Origin: Flavobacterium sp. LC2016-13
GTDB lineage: Bacteria > Bacteroidota > Bacteroidia > Flavobacteriales > Flavobacteriaceae
NCBI RefSeq assembly: GCF_009707955.1
Contig: NZ_WMDQ01000008.1
Span: forward strand, 186,001-250,000
Direction: 5' to 3'
DNA: 64,000 nucleotides
The notes beneath the pieces are model-generated. The model ran no database searches, was not told where the DNA came from, and worked only from the letters and a program-made list of their open reading frames with translations. Below, in pieces: positions 33,825 to 42,755 of this stretch (positions are counted from its first letter, which is position 1; every line of letters begins with the position of its first letter). The translations under genes and the position numbers were made by a program.

Positions 33825-35300
33825 ATGAAAAAGATTATAATAGTATTCCTTTTTAGCGCCGGACTATTCGTATCGTGCGCAGATTTAGAGGTAACACCAA
33901 CCTCTTTTGTAACCGAAGATAATTACTTCCAGACTCAGGATGACGCCGTTGCAAGTGTAACTGCAGTTTATGCTTCATTAAGCCTTGATCCGGGAGAACA
34001 GAGTTTATTTGGAAGAAACCTTTATTTCTTAACCGATATGGGTTCTGATTATGCTGCAGCAGGAGTTTCTGCAACAAATCCGCAGGTAAGAGCAATGAGC
34101 GCTTTAACGCATGACGCGACCAATGACCGTGTTCAGGTGGCGTGGAGACAAATTTATGCGGGAATTAACAGAGCCAATGTTTCTATCGATAATATTCCGA
34201 AAGTTTCAGGAAACGAAGTTGTTAAAACCCGATTAATTAATGAAGCTAAATTCATTAGAGGATTGCTTTATTTTCAGGCAGTTCGTCTTTGGGGCGGCGT
34301 TCCAATTGTTTTGCACGAACCAACTTCTATTCAGTTAGAAAGTTTAAAATCAAGAAGAGCAACTGTTGATGAAGTGTATACGCAGATTATTTCTGATTTA
34401 AATGATGCTGAAGCTTTACCTGCTACTTACACAGCTGCCGATGCCGGACGTGCAACATCCGGAGCTGCAAAAGCAATTTTAGCTAAAGTTTATTTGACAA
34501 GAAAAGATTGGCCTAATGCTATTTTAAAAGCCAGAGAAGTAATAAACGGTGGTTATGGATATGCTTTGTTCGAAAACTTTCAGGATATTTTCACCAAAAC
34601 GAAGAAAAACGGAAAAGAACATATCTTCTCTGTTCAGTTTGAGCCAAATCAGGCAGGAAACGGATCTAGCGGAAGCACTTTTCAATCTACATCTTTTACC
34701 GGATTTACAGCTACAGAACCTGCCGATATTATCTCAGACGTGGCTTTGTTTTATGACATTTATGCTGCCGGAGACACAAGAAGAGATGTGAGTTATGCCA
34801 AACAATTGCTAAACCCAACAACGGGAACGCTTTATACATTTCCTAAACCAATTTTCAAAAAATATCTGGATTTAACGAATTTGGCAACACCAGGAAATGT
34901 CGCAATCAATTTCCCTCTTATTCGTTATGCCGACATTTTATTGTCTTTGGCAGAAGCTATAAATGAGCAAGGAGCGCCAACTGCAGAAGCTTATGAACTA
35001 ATCAATCAGGTTAGAAGAAGAGCTTTTGGAAAACCAATTACAACTCCCGATGCCACTGTAGATTTAGTTGGATTAGACCAAATCTCATTTAGAGCGGCGA
35101 TTCAGGAAGAACGCAAAAAAGAATTTGTTCAGGAAGGACAAAGATGGTTCGACTTGGTACGTTGGGGAACTTTGGTTACAGAAGTGAAAAAAGTAACCGC
35201 TAAAAATTCGGTTTCAGAAAAAAATAACCTTTATCCAATTCCTCAAAGCGAAAGAAACTTTGATCCGGTTGGATTGCCACAAAATCCTGGATATAATTAA
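33825..35300 (+). CDS. susD: SusD/RagB-family substrate-binding lipoprotein
   Basis: A 491-residue surface lipoprotein with a lipobox (GLFVSC, Cys at about 18) that pairs with the upstream SusC to capture substrate. Family signs are the N-terminal DNYFQTQDDAVASVTAVYASL segment, the helical TPR-like core (INEAKFIRGLLYFQAVRLWGGVPIV), and the C-terminal QEERKKEFVQEGQRWFDLVRWG with the LYPIPQSE tail. It is followed 24 bp later by a sulfatase, so it is most likely the same transcript. Confidence 0.95.
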   Translation: MKKIIIVFLFSAGLFVSCADLEVTPTSFVTEDNYFQTQDDAVASVTAVYASLSLDPGEQSLFGRNLYFLTDMGSDYAAAGVSATNPQVRAMSALTHDATNDRVQVAWRQIYAGINRANVSIDNIPKVSGNEVVKTRLINEAKFIRGLLYFQAVRLWGGVPIVLHEPTSIQLESLKSRRATVDEVYTQIISDLNDAEALPATYTAADAGRATSGAAKAILAKVYLTRKDWPNAILKAREVINGGYGYALFENFQDIFTKTKKNGKEHIFSVQFEPNQAGNGSSGSTFQSTSFTGFTATEPADIISDVALFYDIYAAGDTRRDVSYAKQLLNPTTGTLYTFPKPIFKKYLDLTNLATPGNVAINFPLIRYADILLSLAEAINEQGAPTAEAYELINQVRRRAFGKPITTPDATVDLVGLDQISFRAAIQEERKKEFVQEGQRWFDLVRWGTLVTEVKKVTAKNSVSEKNNLYPIPQSERNFDPVGLPQNPGYN

Positions 35301-35324
35301 AAGGCTCACATACAAATAAATAAA

Positions 35325-36893
35325 ATGATTAAAAAAGTGTTCATTTTTGCCTTCTTGGTTGTTGCACAATTTCAGCTGTTTGCACAAAAAAAACAACCTA
35401 ACATCATCATCTTTTTGGCTGATGATTTAGGTTTCTCAGATATTGGTGCTTTTGGCTCAGAAATTAAAACCCCAAACCTGAATAAGCTCGCTAAAAACGG
35501 GCTTATTCTAAACCAATTTTATAATGCAGGGCGTTGCTGTCCTTCCCGGGCTTCATTACTCACGGGTTTATATCCGCATCAGGCCGGTGTTGGTGACATG
35601 GTTCAGGACAAAGGATTTCCGGCTTATCAGGGATATCTAAACGAGCATTGTATCACAATTGGGCAAGCACTCAAACAGGCAGGATATAACACTATTGTTT
35701 CTGGAAAATGGCATGTTGGTTTAGTACCATCAGCATGGGCGGTTAATAGAGGTTTTGATGATTCTTTTACTTTACAAAACAATGGAAGCAGTTATTTTAA
35801 CTCGCAACCTTTGTATAACGACGGAAGAAAAGTCACTTTTTTAAAAGGAGATAAAGAAATTATCCGCACAGATACTTCAACCTATCTGACCCAGGAAATT
35901 ACCAATTTCGCGATTAATTCTTTAGAAAAACAGCGAAATCAGCAACAACCCTTTTTCCTTTATGTTGCTTATAATGCCCCGCATTGGCCCATTCAGGCAT
36001 TGCCGGAAGATATTGCAAAATACAAGGGCAAGTATATGGAAGGCTGGGATAAATTGAGAGCAAGCCGTTTTAAAAAATTAAAAGAACAAGGAATCATTGA
36101 TAAAAATTGGGACTTATCAAATCGCTTTGAAAAAGTTCCGGATTGGGAAAAACTAAGCGCCGAAGAAAAAGATAAATGGGATACACGAATGGCAATTTAC
36201 GCTGCGATGATCGACCGAATGGATGTCGGAATTGGAGAAATCCTGCAGAAAGTCAAGTCTTTGGGAGAAGAAGATAATACAATTGTTCTATTTCTTTCGG
36301 ATAATGGCGGAAGTGCCGATGATGTAAAAAACTGGAATTATGTCACGCAAAAAAATGGAACACCAGGTTCAGTTGCATCAATTGATAGTTACGAAAGTCC
36401 GTGGGGAAATGTGAGCAACACGCCTTTTCAATTATTCAAAAAGAACACCCACGAAGGCGGTATTGCTTCACCTTTTATTGCTTATTATCCAAAGCATATT
36501 AAGGCCGGAACACTAAGCAACAGAGTAAGTCATGTGATTGATATTTTTCCTACTTGTCTGGAGTATGCTGGTTTTCAATATCCCGATTCTTTTCAAGGAA
36601 AAAATCTCACGCCCTTAGAAGGTATTAGTTTAAAAAAGGAATTTGAAGGACAACAATCCAACCTACATGAAGCTTTATTTTGGGAACATGAAGGCAGCAA
36701 AGCAGTAAGAAAAGGCCAGTGGAAAGCAGTAGCCGAAAATAATCAGCCTTGGGAATTGTACAATCTTGCTACAGACAGGACAGAAACAAAAAACTTAGCC
36801 AAATCAGAACCAAAATTGCTCCAGACCCTGATTGAATTACATCAACAATGGTCCGTAAAAGTAGGTGTCGAAGATTGGAATAAAATAAAATAA
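35325..36893 (+). CDS. Arylsulfatase-type sulfatase 1
   Basis: A 522-residue secreted sulfatase (signal peptide ending LFAQ). The formylglycine site is Cys71 in CCPSRASLLTG, a Cys-type motif that needs a maturase not seen in the window. Metal ligands include the Asp pair in IFLADDLG and the later LSDNGG. SGKWHVG and the C-terminal LYNLATDRTE are typical of type I sulfatases. It follows susD by 24 bp. It would cleave sulfate from substrate delivered in the periplasm. Substrate specificity is not evident. Confidence 0.93.
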   Translation: MIKKVFIFAFLVVAQFQLFAQKKQPNIIIFLADDLGFSDIGAFGSEIKTPNLNKLAKNGLILNQFYNAGRCCPSRASLLTGLYPHQAGVGDMVQDKGFPAYQGYLNEHCITIGQALKQAGYNTIVSGKWHVGLVPSAWAVNRGFDDSFTLQNNGSSYFNSQPLYNDGRKVTFLKGDKEIIRTDTSTYLTQEITNFAINSLEKQRNQQQPFFLYVAYNAPHWPIQALPEDIAKYKGKYMEGWDKLRASRFKKLKEQGIIDKNWDLSNRFEKVPDWEKLSAEEKDKWDTRMAIYAAMIDRMDVGIGEILQKVKSLGEEDNTIVLFLSDNGGSADDVKNWNYVTQKNGTPGSVASIDSYESPWGNVSNTPFQLFKKNTHEGGIASPFIAYYPKHIKAGTLSNRVSHVIDIFPTCLEYAGFQYPDSFQGKNLTPLEGISLKKEFEGQQSNLHEALFWEHEGSKAVRKGQWKAVAENNQPWELYNLATDRTETKNLAKSEPKLLQTLIELHQQWSVKVGVEDWNKIK

Positions 36894-37060
36894 TACAGTT
36901 AAAAAATTGGCTACGCTTTAAGTAAATAAATATAAGTCTAATCTAATATTCATTACAAATACATAAAACGCCAGCTACCGCAGGTAAATCTGCTTAGGAA
37001 CTATTAACCAAAGCAAACAAGTAAAAATTTATTACCTAATCAACTAAAAACTATTTAAAA

Positions 37061-38980
37061 ATGAAAAAAATTAATAATCAGAGTACAATCAAAAGTCCTA
37101 AGAAAGGGCTTTTGATTACCGCATTACTAGTGGCACAACTTGGTTTTGCACAAAACGAACAAGACGCCAGCTTTAAAGGCGTTGTTGGTAAAACATTGGC
37201 TGATTCTAAAGAATATTGGCCAGAACCGGTAAAAGCACCAACTGGAGCACCAAATATTGTCTGGATTTTATTAGATGATGTAGGATTTGGAGCTTCAAGC
37301 GCTTTTGGAGGTTTGATACAAACACCAACTTTTGATGATTTGGCAAACAATGGTTTACGTTATACCAATTTTCATACAACGGCTATTTGTGCGCCAACCC
37401 GTGCCGCTTTATTAACCGGAAGAAATTCAGGAAAAGTACACGTAAGCGGGTTTTCTCACACTGTTTTATCAGCAGGTTTTCCAGGTTGGGACGGAAGGAT
37501 TCCATCTGATAAAGGAACAATCGCTGAAATTTTAAGAGATAAAGGATATAACACTTTTGCTGTTGGTAAATACGGATTGACTCCTGACGAAGAAGCTTCT
37601 GATGCAGGACCTTTCGACAGATGGCCAACAGGAAAAGGTTTTGAACACTTTTTTGGTTTCTTAGGATCTCAAACAGATCAATACAAACCAGATTTAGTTG
37701 AAGATAATACACATGTTGTTCCTGACGGAAGACACTTAACAGATCAAATTACAGATAAAGCGATTGGTTATTTAACAAAGCAACACAAAGCTGCTCCGGA
37801 CAAACCATTCTTTTTGTACTATGCGCCGGGAGCTGTTCACGCACCGCATCAGGTTGCTGAATCATGGAGCGATCCGTATAAAGGAAAATTTGATGAAGGA
37901 TGGGATGTTTACCGTGAGAAAGTATTAGCTAATCAGAAAAAATTAGGTGTGATTCCTGCAAATGCTATTTTACCGGAACGCAACCCGATTATTACAGACT
38001 GGAAAAAACTAACTCCGGACCAAAAGAAAGTTTACGCTCGTTTTATGGAAGTTTATGCTGGATATCTTACGTATACAGATCATGAAATTGGAAGAATTGT
38101 AGAGCATTTAAAAGCCTCTGGTCAATTAGAAAATACGCTTATTTTTGTTGCAATTGGAGATAACGGAGCCAGCAAAGAAGGAACTACACAAGGTACAATC
38201 AGCCAAAATCTTTTTGCTCAGGGAATTTCTGATGAAAAAAATCTTCAGGATAATTTAAACAATATTGGAGAAATTGGAACTGCAAAAGGTTTAAATACTA
38301 ATTATCCTTTAGGCTGGGCACAAGCAACTAATTCTCCTTTCAAAAACTGGAAACAAGATGCACATTCTGAAGGAGGAACCCGTAATCCGTTGATTGTTTA
38401 TTATCCAAAAGGAATTAAAGAAAAAGGTGGAATTAGAAATCAATACAGCCACGTAACAGATTTACTTCCAACGACATTGGATATTGCAGGACTTAAAGCT
38501 CCTGAAACAATCCGTGAAATTAAACAGGATAAAATACAAGGTTCTTCTTTTTATGCTTCTTTAAATGATGCAAAAGCAGAATCGTTACACAAAATACAAT
38601 ATTATTATATTTTCGGAAACAGAGCTATTTATAAAGATGGATGGAAAGCTGCTGCAGCGCATCTTCCGGATTCTTTTACCTTAAAAAAAGCAATTGGTAC
38701 GACTGAAGCTCCTGTAAAAAGCAATTTCGATACTGATGTTTGGGAACTATACAACTTAAATGAAGATTTTAACGAGCGTGTTAATCTGGCTAAAAAATAT
38801 CCGGAGAAACTAGCTGAACTTCAAAAATTGTTTGATGAGCAAGCGAAAGAAAATAACGTTTATCCGTTAATCGATTGGCAAGATGTTTTTAGCAGAAGAA
38901 TCCATAATAATGGAACTGATAAAAGTAAAAATCTTCAGGAATTAATTCGTCAGGCTAATAAACCAGCCGGAACTAATTAA
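37061..38980 (+). CDS. Sulfatase 2
   Basis: A 639-residue type I sulfatase with a signal peptide (about residues 10-30, LGFAQ). Cys110 in ICAPTRAALLTGR is the expected formylglycine residue. The metal-binding ILLDDVGFG and AIGDNGAS segments are present, as are AVGKYGL in place of the common GKWH and a long C-terminal part ending before NLNEDFNERVNLAKKYPEKL. It is longer than sulfatase 1 and of a different subfamily. A 167-bp gap separates it from sulfatase 1, without a clear terminator. Substrate unknown. Confidence 0.92.
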   Translation: MKKINNQSTIKSPKKGLLITALLVAQLGFAQNEQDASFKGVVGKTLADSKEYWPEPVKAPTGAPNIVWILLDDVGFGASSAFGGLIQTPTFDDLANNGLRYTNFHTTAICAPTRAALLTGRNSGKVHVSGFSHTVLSAGFPGWDGRIPSDKGTIAEILRDKGYNTFAVGKYGLTPDEEASDAGPFDRWPTGKGFEHFFGFLGSQTDQYKPDLVEDNTHVVPDGRHLTDQITDKAIGYLTKQHKAAPDKPFFLYYAPGAVHAPHQVAESWSDPYKGKFDEGWDVYREKVLANQKKLGVIPANAILPERNPIITDWKKLTPDQKKVYARFMEVYAGYLTYTDHEIGRIVEHLKASGQLENTLIFVAIGDNGASKEGTTQGTISQNLFAQGISDEKNLQDNLNNIGEIGTAKGLNTNYPLGWAQATNSPFKNWKQDAHSEGGTRNPLIVYYPKGIKEKGGIRNQYSHVTDLLPTTLDIAGLKAPETIREIKQDKIQGSSFYASLNDAKAESLHKIQYYYIFGNRAIYKDGWKAAAAHLPDSFTLKKAIGTTEAPVKSNFDTDVWELYNLNEDFNERVNLAKKYPEKLAELQKLFDEQAKENNVYPLIDWQDVFSRRIHNNGTDKSKNLQELIRQANKPAGTN

Positions 38981-38997
38981 TATCATCATTTACACAA

Positions 38998-39086
38998 CCT
39001 GCAAGGTTTTCAAAACCTTGTAGGTTTAATTATACGACCTTATAAGTTTTCAAGTAATACCTACAAGGTTTTGAAAACCTTGCAGG
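38998..39086. repeat. Nested palindrome repeat (CCTGCAAGG type)
   Basis: CCTGCAAGGTTTTCAAAACC at 38998 begins an arm that is itself palindromic, and the whole arm is repeated in reverse orientation ending at 39086. The same element is at 44383-44470; a variant (CCTAACAGG type) is at 63241-63331. Confidence 0.85.
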
Positions 39087-39108
39087 AACGTCTTAAAAAA
39101 AATAAATC

Positions 39109-39663
39109 ATGGCAGCAACAAAACCACTAATCAAAAAAGGCATTTTTGCCTTACTTCTTGTAGTAATTGCGGTAAGTTTTTACTACCTGACCATTTGGAT
39201 TACTCCTTATTATGTGCAGCATAAATTTGCCGAAAAAAGTCTGGGCTTTGTCAATACACCCCGATTTGGAGATCAGCCAAATGCAGAAAACAGCAGAGTG
39301 ATTCCGTTACCAAATCCTGACTTTTTGTATTCGACCGTTAATTATGATTTAAAAGACAGCATTTTAAAGATTTCAGGAATTGTTCCGGATTCAACCTATT
39401 GGTCAATCTCTGCTTATCAGGAAAACACAACAAATTATTTTGTTCAGAATGAAGAGCAGGTAAAATCAAAATTCGAATATTATTTAGTTCCTCCAGAAGG
39501 AAGCACTTCAGAAGCCTTAAAAAATATTCCGAAAGAGAAAATTATTTATAGCCCGACTACTAAAGGATTGATTCTGTTTCGTTATTTAGTTTCAAAAGCA
39601 TATCCGGTAAAACAACTTGCAGAATTGCAACATGGCGTTACGGTAGAGAAATTAGCGAAGTAA
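39109..39663 (+). CDS. DUF1254-like membrane-anchored protein
   Basis: A 184-residue protein with one N-terminal membrane helix (about residues 10-32). The part after it (NSRVIPLPNPDFLYSTVNYDL ... GIVPDSTYWSISAYQEN) resembles the DUF1254 module, in which PNPD-LYS is a hallmark. It is followed 205 bp later by a DUF1214-like protein; elsewhere these two modules often form one polypeptide, so here they appear as separate genes. Biochemical function is unknown. The position between sulfatases suggests a role in processing the sulfated substrate, which is inference. Confidence 0.65.
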   Translation: MAATKPLIKKGIFALLLVVIAVSFYYLTIWITPYYVQHKFAEKSLGFVNTPRFGDQPNAENSRVIPLPNPDFLYSTVNYDLKDSILKISGIVPDSTYWSISAYQENTTNYFVQNEEQVKSKFEYYLVPPEGSTSEALKNIPKEKIIYSPTTKGLILFRYLVSKAYPVKQLAELQHGVTVEKLAK

Positions 39664-39678
39664 GTCGTCTCAAAGTTT

Positions 39679-39805
39679 GTCATTCCGAGGAACGAGGACA
39701 CGAGCGATAGCGAACTGGCGAAGCAATCTCCACAAGTAACTCGACAAAGATTGGCAAATTTCTAAACGGAGCTTCTTGCGGAGATCCATCCTCCGTCAGG
39801 ATGAT
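39679..39805. repeat. REP-like element, GTCATTCCGAGGAACGAGG type, degenerate
   Basis: Starts with the same 19-base arm as 42620-42721, but the second arm is imperfect (GATCCATCCTCCGTCAGGATGA), so it is a decayed or recombined copy. Confidence 0.7.
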
Positions 39806-39868
39806 AAAAATGCGGATACTAACTTTGACAAAGTTCACCACACAAACGTTTAATTAAAAGAAATAAAA

Positions 39869-40462
39869 ATGGCTTTAAAACAAAACATAAAAAAAGTAGC
39901 AATCGGATTTGTATTGATTCTTTTGGCTATTGTATTAGGAAGCGGATTTGGTATTTACAGCATTAAATCCGGAAAAAGCGATTCGCAGCGAGTTATAGGC
40001 AACTGGCAAACCGTTGATAAAGATAAAGATCTTAATACTGCAGATTTGCTAACCATAGCACAAGTATCTGTTTACGGACCTTATGCCTTGACCAAAAAAG
40101 AAGTAATCTATTTGAGTACTAATACTGATAGTGAAGGAAATGCATTAGATCCTAAATCAGATTATGTGATTAACGGAAAAAAATTAGATGCTAAATATTG
40201 GAGTATTACGGCTTATGATGAAAACGGTTTTTTAATTAAAAATCCAATCGATAAATACAGCTATAATCTTGAAACTGTAAAGTACGAGGCAGATAGTACC
40301 TCTTATAAAATCAACCTATCAGCTTCAGAAAAAAAAGAAAACTGGCTGCCAATTACCAATGTTAAAAAAACGTCTTTAATCATTCGTTTGTATTTGCCTT
40401 CAGATAAATTAAGAGACAATTTAACGGTTGAAACGCTTCCAACTATTCAAAAAGTAAAGTAA
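39869..40462 (+). CDS. DUF1214-like membrane-anchored protein
   Basis: A 197-residue protein with an N-terminal membrane helix (about residues 10-32). The body matches the DUF1214 pattern: KKLDAKYWSITAYDENGFLIKNP, DKYSYN, then ENWLPITN and SLIIRLYLPSDKL near the end. It is the natural complement of the DUF1254-like protein encoded upstream; both face the periplasm if the helix is a signal anchor. Function unknown. Confidence 0.7.
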   Translation: MALKQNIKKVAIGFVLILLAIVLGSGFGIYSIKSGKSDSQRVIGNWQTVDKDKDLNTADLLTIAQVSVYGPYALTKKEVIYLSTNTDSEGNALDPKSDYVINGKKLDAKYWSITAYDENGFLIKNPIDKYSYNLETVKYEADSTSYKINLSASEKKENWLPITNVKKTSLIIRLYLPSDKLRDNLTVETLPTIQKVK

Positions 40463-40626
40463 TTGCTAAAATTGTAACAAATTAGTCAAATTTTTATGAA
40501 TATTATTCTACTAAATCTATAGAATTAATTATATAAATTTTTACATTTACAATTCTATACAATTTATTGATTATCAATACCACTATAAAATAAAAACACT
40601 TAAGTAATAATAGAAAAACAAAGATT

Positions 40627-40746
40627 ATGAAACGGGTAGACTACGAAATTATCGGAAAAAAAATTGTCGTTGGGGCAATTGTATTTTTAGTACCATTGGC
40701 AATTTTGGCCGGAGGTTTAGCATTAGTAAATCAATTTTTAAAATAA
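40627..40746 (+). CDS. 39-residue single-helix membrane peptide
   Basis: ATG 40627 to TAA 40744-40746 encodes a short protein with a polar N-terminus (MKRVDYEIIGKK) and one strongly hydrophobic helix (IVVGAIVFLVPLAILAGGLAL). The stop is 6 bp before the next start, and the hydrophobic helix with basic flank looks real. It could be a small partner of the hydroxylase-family protein encoded next. No homologue recognised. Confidence 0.55.
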   Translation: MKRVDYEIIGKKIVVGAIVFLVPLAILAGGLALVNQFLK

Positions 40747-40752
40747 AACATC

Positions 40753-41817
40753 ATGGCTATAGTTCAAAAAGAAAAACTAACAAGAGATTTAAGTATCAGT
40801 CTTTTAATATACAGTTTGCCAGTAGTGGCAATTTTCCTTTATTTTAAATTCACGAATGTACTTGTGAGCGAATCACATATTACATTACCGGCGTTTTTAG
40901 AATTTGCACAACCCGCGTTTCAGCACATCAGAACCTGGGGATTAACCGTTTTCATGCTTGTTTTGGGAGTGATCGAATTTGCTGCAGGTTTATACGATGA
41001 CGAATGGACAGGAGAAGAACGTAAAATAGATATCGTTTGTTTCTTAGCTCCAAAAATGCTTTTACCGCCTGTAATTGCTTTTTTCAGCTTAACAGCCTTG
41101 CCTTATTTAATTCCAAATTTAGCAAACTCACTTTCGTGGGTACCATTTTGGGGAGGATTTTTCCTGATCGCAATTGCCGATGATTTAACGCAATATTGGT
41201 ATCACAGACTTCACCACCAAGTTCCGTTTTTATGGCGTTTTCACAGAACACACCACTCAGCTCCATATATGGGAATGGCGATGGCATCCAGACAAAACTT
41301 TATTTATACGGTTTTCTTTTCTCAAATTTATTTAACGGCAACTTTAACGTATTTAGGTTTAGGATTACCTGCTTTATTTGTTTTGGTAATTAAAAGTTTC
41401 ATCACTTTAGGAGCGCACTCAAGTATTGCCTGGGACAAACCGTTTTATAAATACAAAGTTTTACATCCGGTTGCATGGGTTTTAGAACGCTTGATTTCGA
41501 CTCCGGCAACGCATCACGCACATCACGCAGATACAAGCGGAGATGGTGTTGGACACTTTAAAGGAAACTTCGGAAATATGTTTTTCATTTGGGATGTAAT
41601 TTTCGGAACGGGTTTAATTACACGTAAATTCCCGGAATCTTACGGAACAAAATCATACAAACAAGAAGAATGGTATGCACAATTTTTGTGGCCAATATTC
41701 AAATCTAAAAAAGAAGGAAGTTCTCTTGCCGAAGGTGTATTGGCGTTTCCATTAAAAGCCAAACCTGTTGAAACCGTTGAAACTGTTGAACAAACTCCTG
41801 TTTTAGAGCAGGTTTAA
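40753..41817 (+). CDS. Fatty acid hydroxylase/sterol desaturase-family membrane protein
   Basis: A 354-residue membrane protein with four or more helices and the di-iron histidine boxes of the family: YWYHRLHHQ, FHRTHHSAPYMG and THHAHHAD in the right order. Such enzymes hydroxylate or desaturate lipids using oxygen. It is encoded 6 bp after a 39-residue membrane peptide. Why it lies among sulfatases is unclear; a sulfated lipid or sterol substrate would fit, but this is speculation. The C-terminus ends in a Val/Glu-rich low-complexity stretch (KPVETVETVEQTPV). Confidence 0.88.
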   Translation: MAIVQKEKLTRDLSISLLIYSLPVVAIFLYFKFTNVLVSESHITLPAFLEFAQPAFQHIRTWGLTVFMLVLGVIEFAAGLYDDEWTGEERKIDIVCFLAPKMLLPPVIAFFSLTALPYLIPNLANSLSWVPFWGGFFLIAIADDLTQYWYHRLHHQVPFLWRFHRTHHSAPYMGMAMASRQNFIYTVFFSQIYLTATLTYLGLGLPALFVLVIKSFITLGAHSSIAWDKPFYKYKVLHPVAWVLERLISTPATHHAHHADTSGDGVGHFKGNFGNMFFIWDVIFGTGLITRKFPESYGTKSYKQEEWYAQFLWPIFKSKKEGSSLAEGVLAFPLKAKPVETVETVEQTPVLEQV

Positions 41818-41841
41818 TTTTAGAAACGAAATAAAAATTAT

Positions 41842-41885
41842 GCCAGCCTTACATTTAAATTAATTGAATGTAGGCTGGCTTTTTA
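41842..41885 (+). terminator. Strong Rho-independent terminator
   Basis: GCCAGCCTTACATT pairs with AATGTAGGCTGGC around an AT loop and is followed by TTTTT. It ends the transcript after the hydroxylase-family gene. Confidence 0.9.
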
Positions 41886-41896
41886 AATAAAATAGT

Positions 41897-42610
41897 ATGA
41901 AAAATAAAATACTCAAAAAGGCTTTTACCACTGTATTTCTACTTTTTACAGTTGCAGGTTTTGCGCAAGGAAACAGTGCCAATATATTGCTGGATGCTTT
42001 TTATTCGAAAATTAAAAGTCAAAAAAATCCACAGATAATTGATGCCAGAGGTGCAGATGAATTTGCTTTAAACCATATTGAAGGCGCTGTAAATTTCAAT
42101 CTTAAATCAGATGATTATGAAAAACATGTAGCTGCTTTAAATCCGTCTCAACCTGTGTTTATTTATTCTATTGCAGCCTACAGAAGCGGACTTTTATCTA
42201 CAGATTTAGCAAAAAGAGGATTTACTGAAGTTTATATTTTAGAAGGCGGAATCGCAAGCTGGATTGGTGGCGGAAAACCTTTTTATACCAATTTAAAAAG
42301 CAAATTAACGCTTCCTGAATACAAAAAAATCATCGCAGATAATAATTATGTTTTGGTAGACATTGGATCAAAATATTGTGCAACCTGCAAAACCGTAAAA
42401 CCTATTTTAGAAAACCTAAGAACGCAATACGGTGAAAAATTAAAAATCGTTCAAATTGAGTTAGAAGAAAGCCCGCAGGTTATTGCCGATTTAAAAACGG
42501 TAAAGGTCTTCCCTACTTTGATATTGTATCAAAACGGAAAAATTGTTTTCAAAAAAGATGGTTTAGGCGATTTGAAAAACGATGTTGATGTGGCTTTGGA
42601 TTCTAAGTAA
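41897..42610 (+). CDS. Secreted rhodanese-like plus thioredoxin-like protein
   Basis: A 237-residue protein with a signal peptide (ending GFAQG). Residues about 45-125 form a rhodanese fold (IIDARGADEFALNHIEGAVNF ... EGGIASWIGGGKP), but the active-site loop reads YSIAAYRSG without the catalytic Cys, so it is probably not a sulfurtransferase. Residues about 135-235 are a thioredoxin-like domain with CATC as its redox pair and VFPTLILYQNGK as the cis-Pro region. It may act in periplasmic thiol chemistry next to the sulfatases. Confidence 0.8.
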   Translation: MKNKILKKAFTTVFLLFTVAGFAQGNSANILLDAFYSKIKSQKNPQIIDARGADEFALNHIEGAVNFNLKSDDYEKHVAALNPSQPVFIYSIAAYRSGLLSTDLAKRGFTEVYILEGGIASWIGGGKPFYTNLKSKLTLPEYKKIIADNNYVLVDIGSKYCATCKTVKPILENLRTQYGEKLKIVQIELEESPQVIADLKTVKVFPTLILYQNGKIVFKKDGLGDLKNDVDVALDSK

Positions 42611-42619
42611 TCCCAATCT

Positions 42620-42721
42620 TGTCATTCCGAGGAACGAGGAATCTCCGCAAGTAACTCGGCAATGATTGTCGATTTTCTTTGAGGAGCTTCTTGCGGAGAT
42701 TCCTCGTTCCTCGGAATGACA
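42620..42721. repeat. REP-like inverted repeat, GTCATTCCGAGGAACGAGG type
   Basis: About 35-bp outer arms are near-perfect reverse complements, with TGTCATTCCGAGG at one end and CCTCGGAATGACA at the other; a short variable centre lies between. Related to 13621, 39679 and 45807. Confidence 0.88.
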
Positions 42722-42755
42722 AAAATGCACTAAAAAGAACAAACAATTTAAAACT

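Noticed and set aside
36900..37060. GC-richer leader before sulfatase 2 examined as a possible third Cys leader
   Set aside because: No Cys-rich mini-ORF, no TCTATAG motif and no shared hairpin were found.
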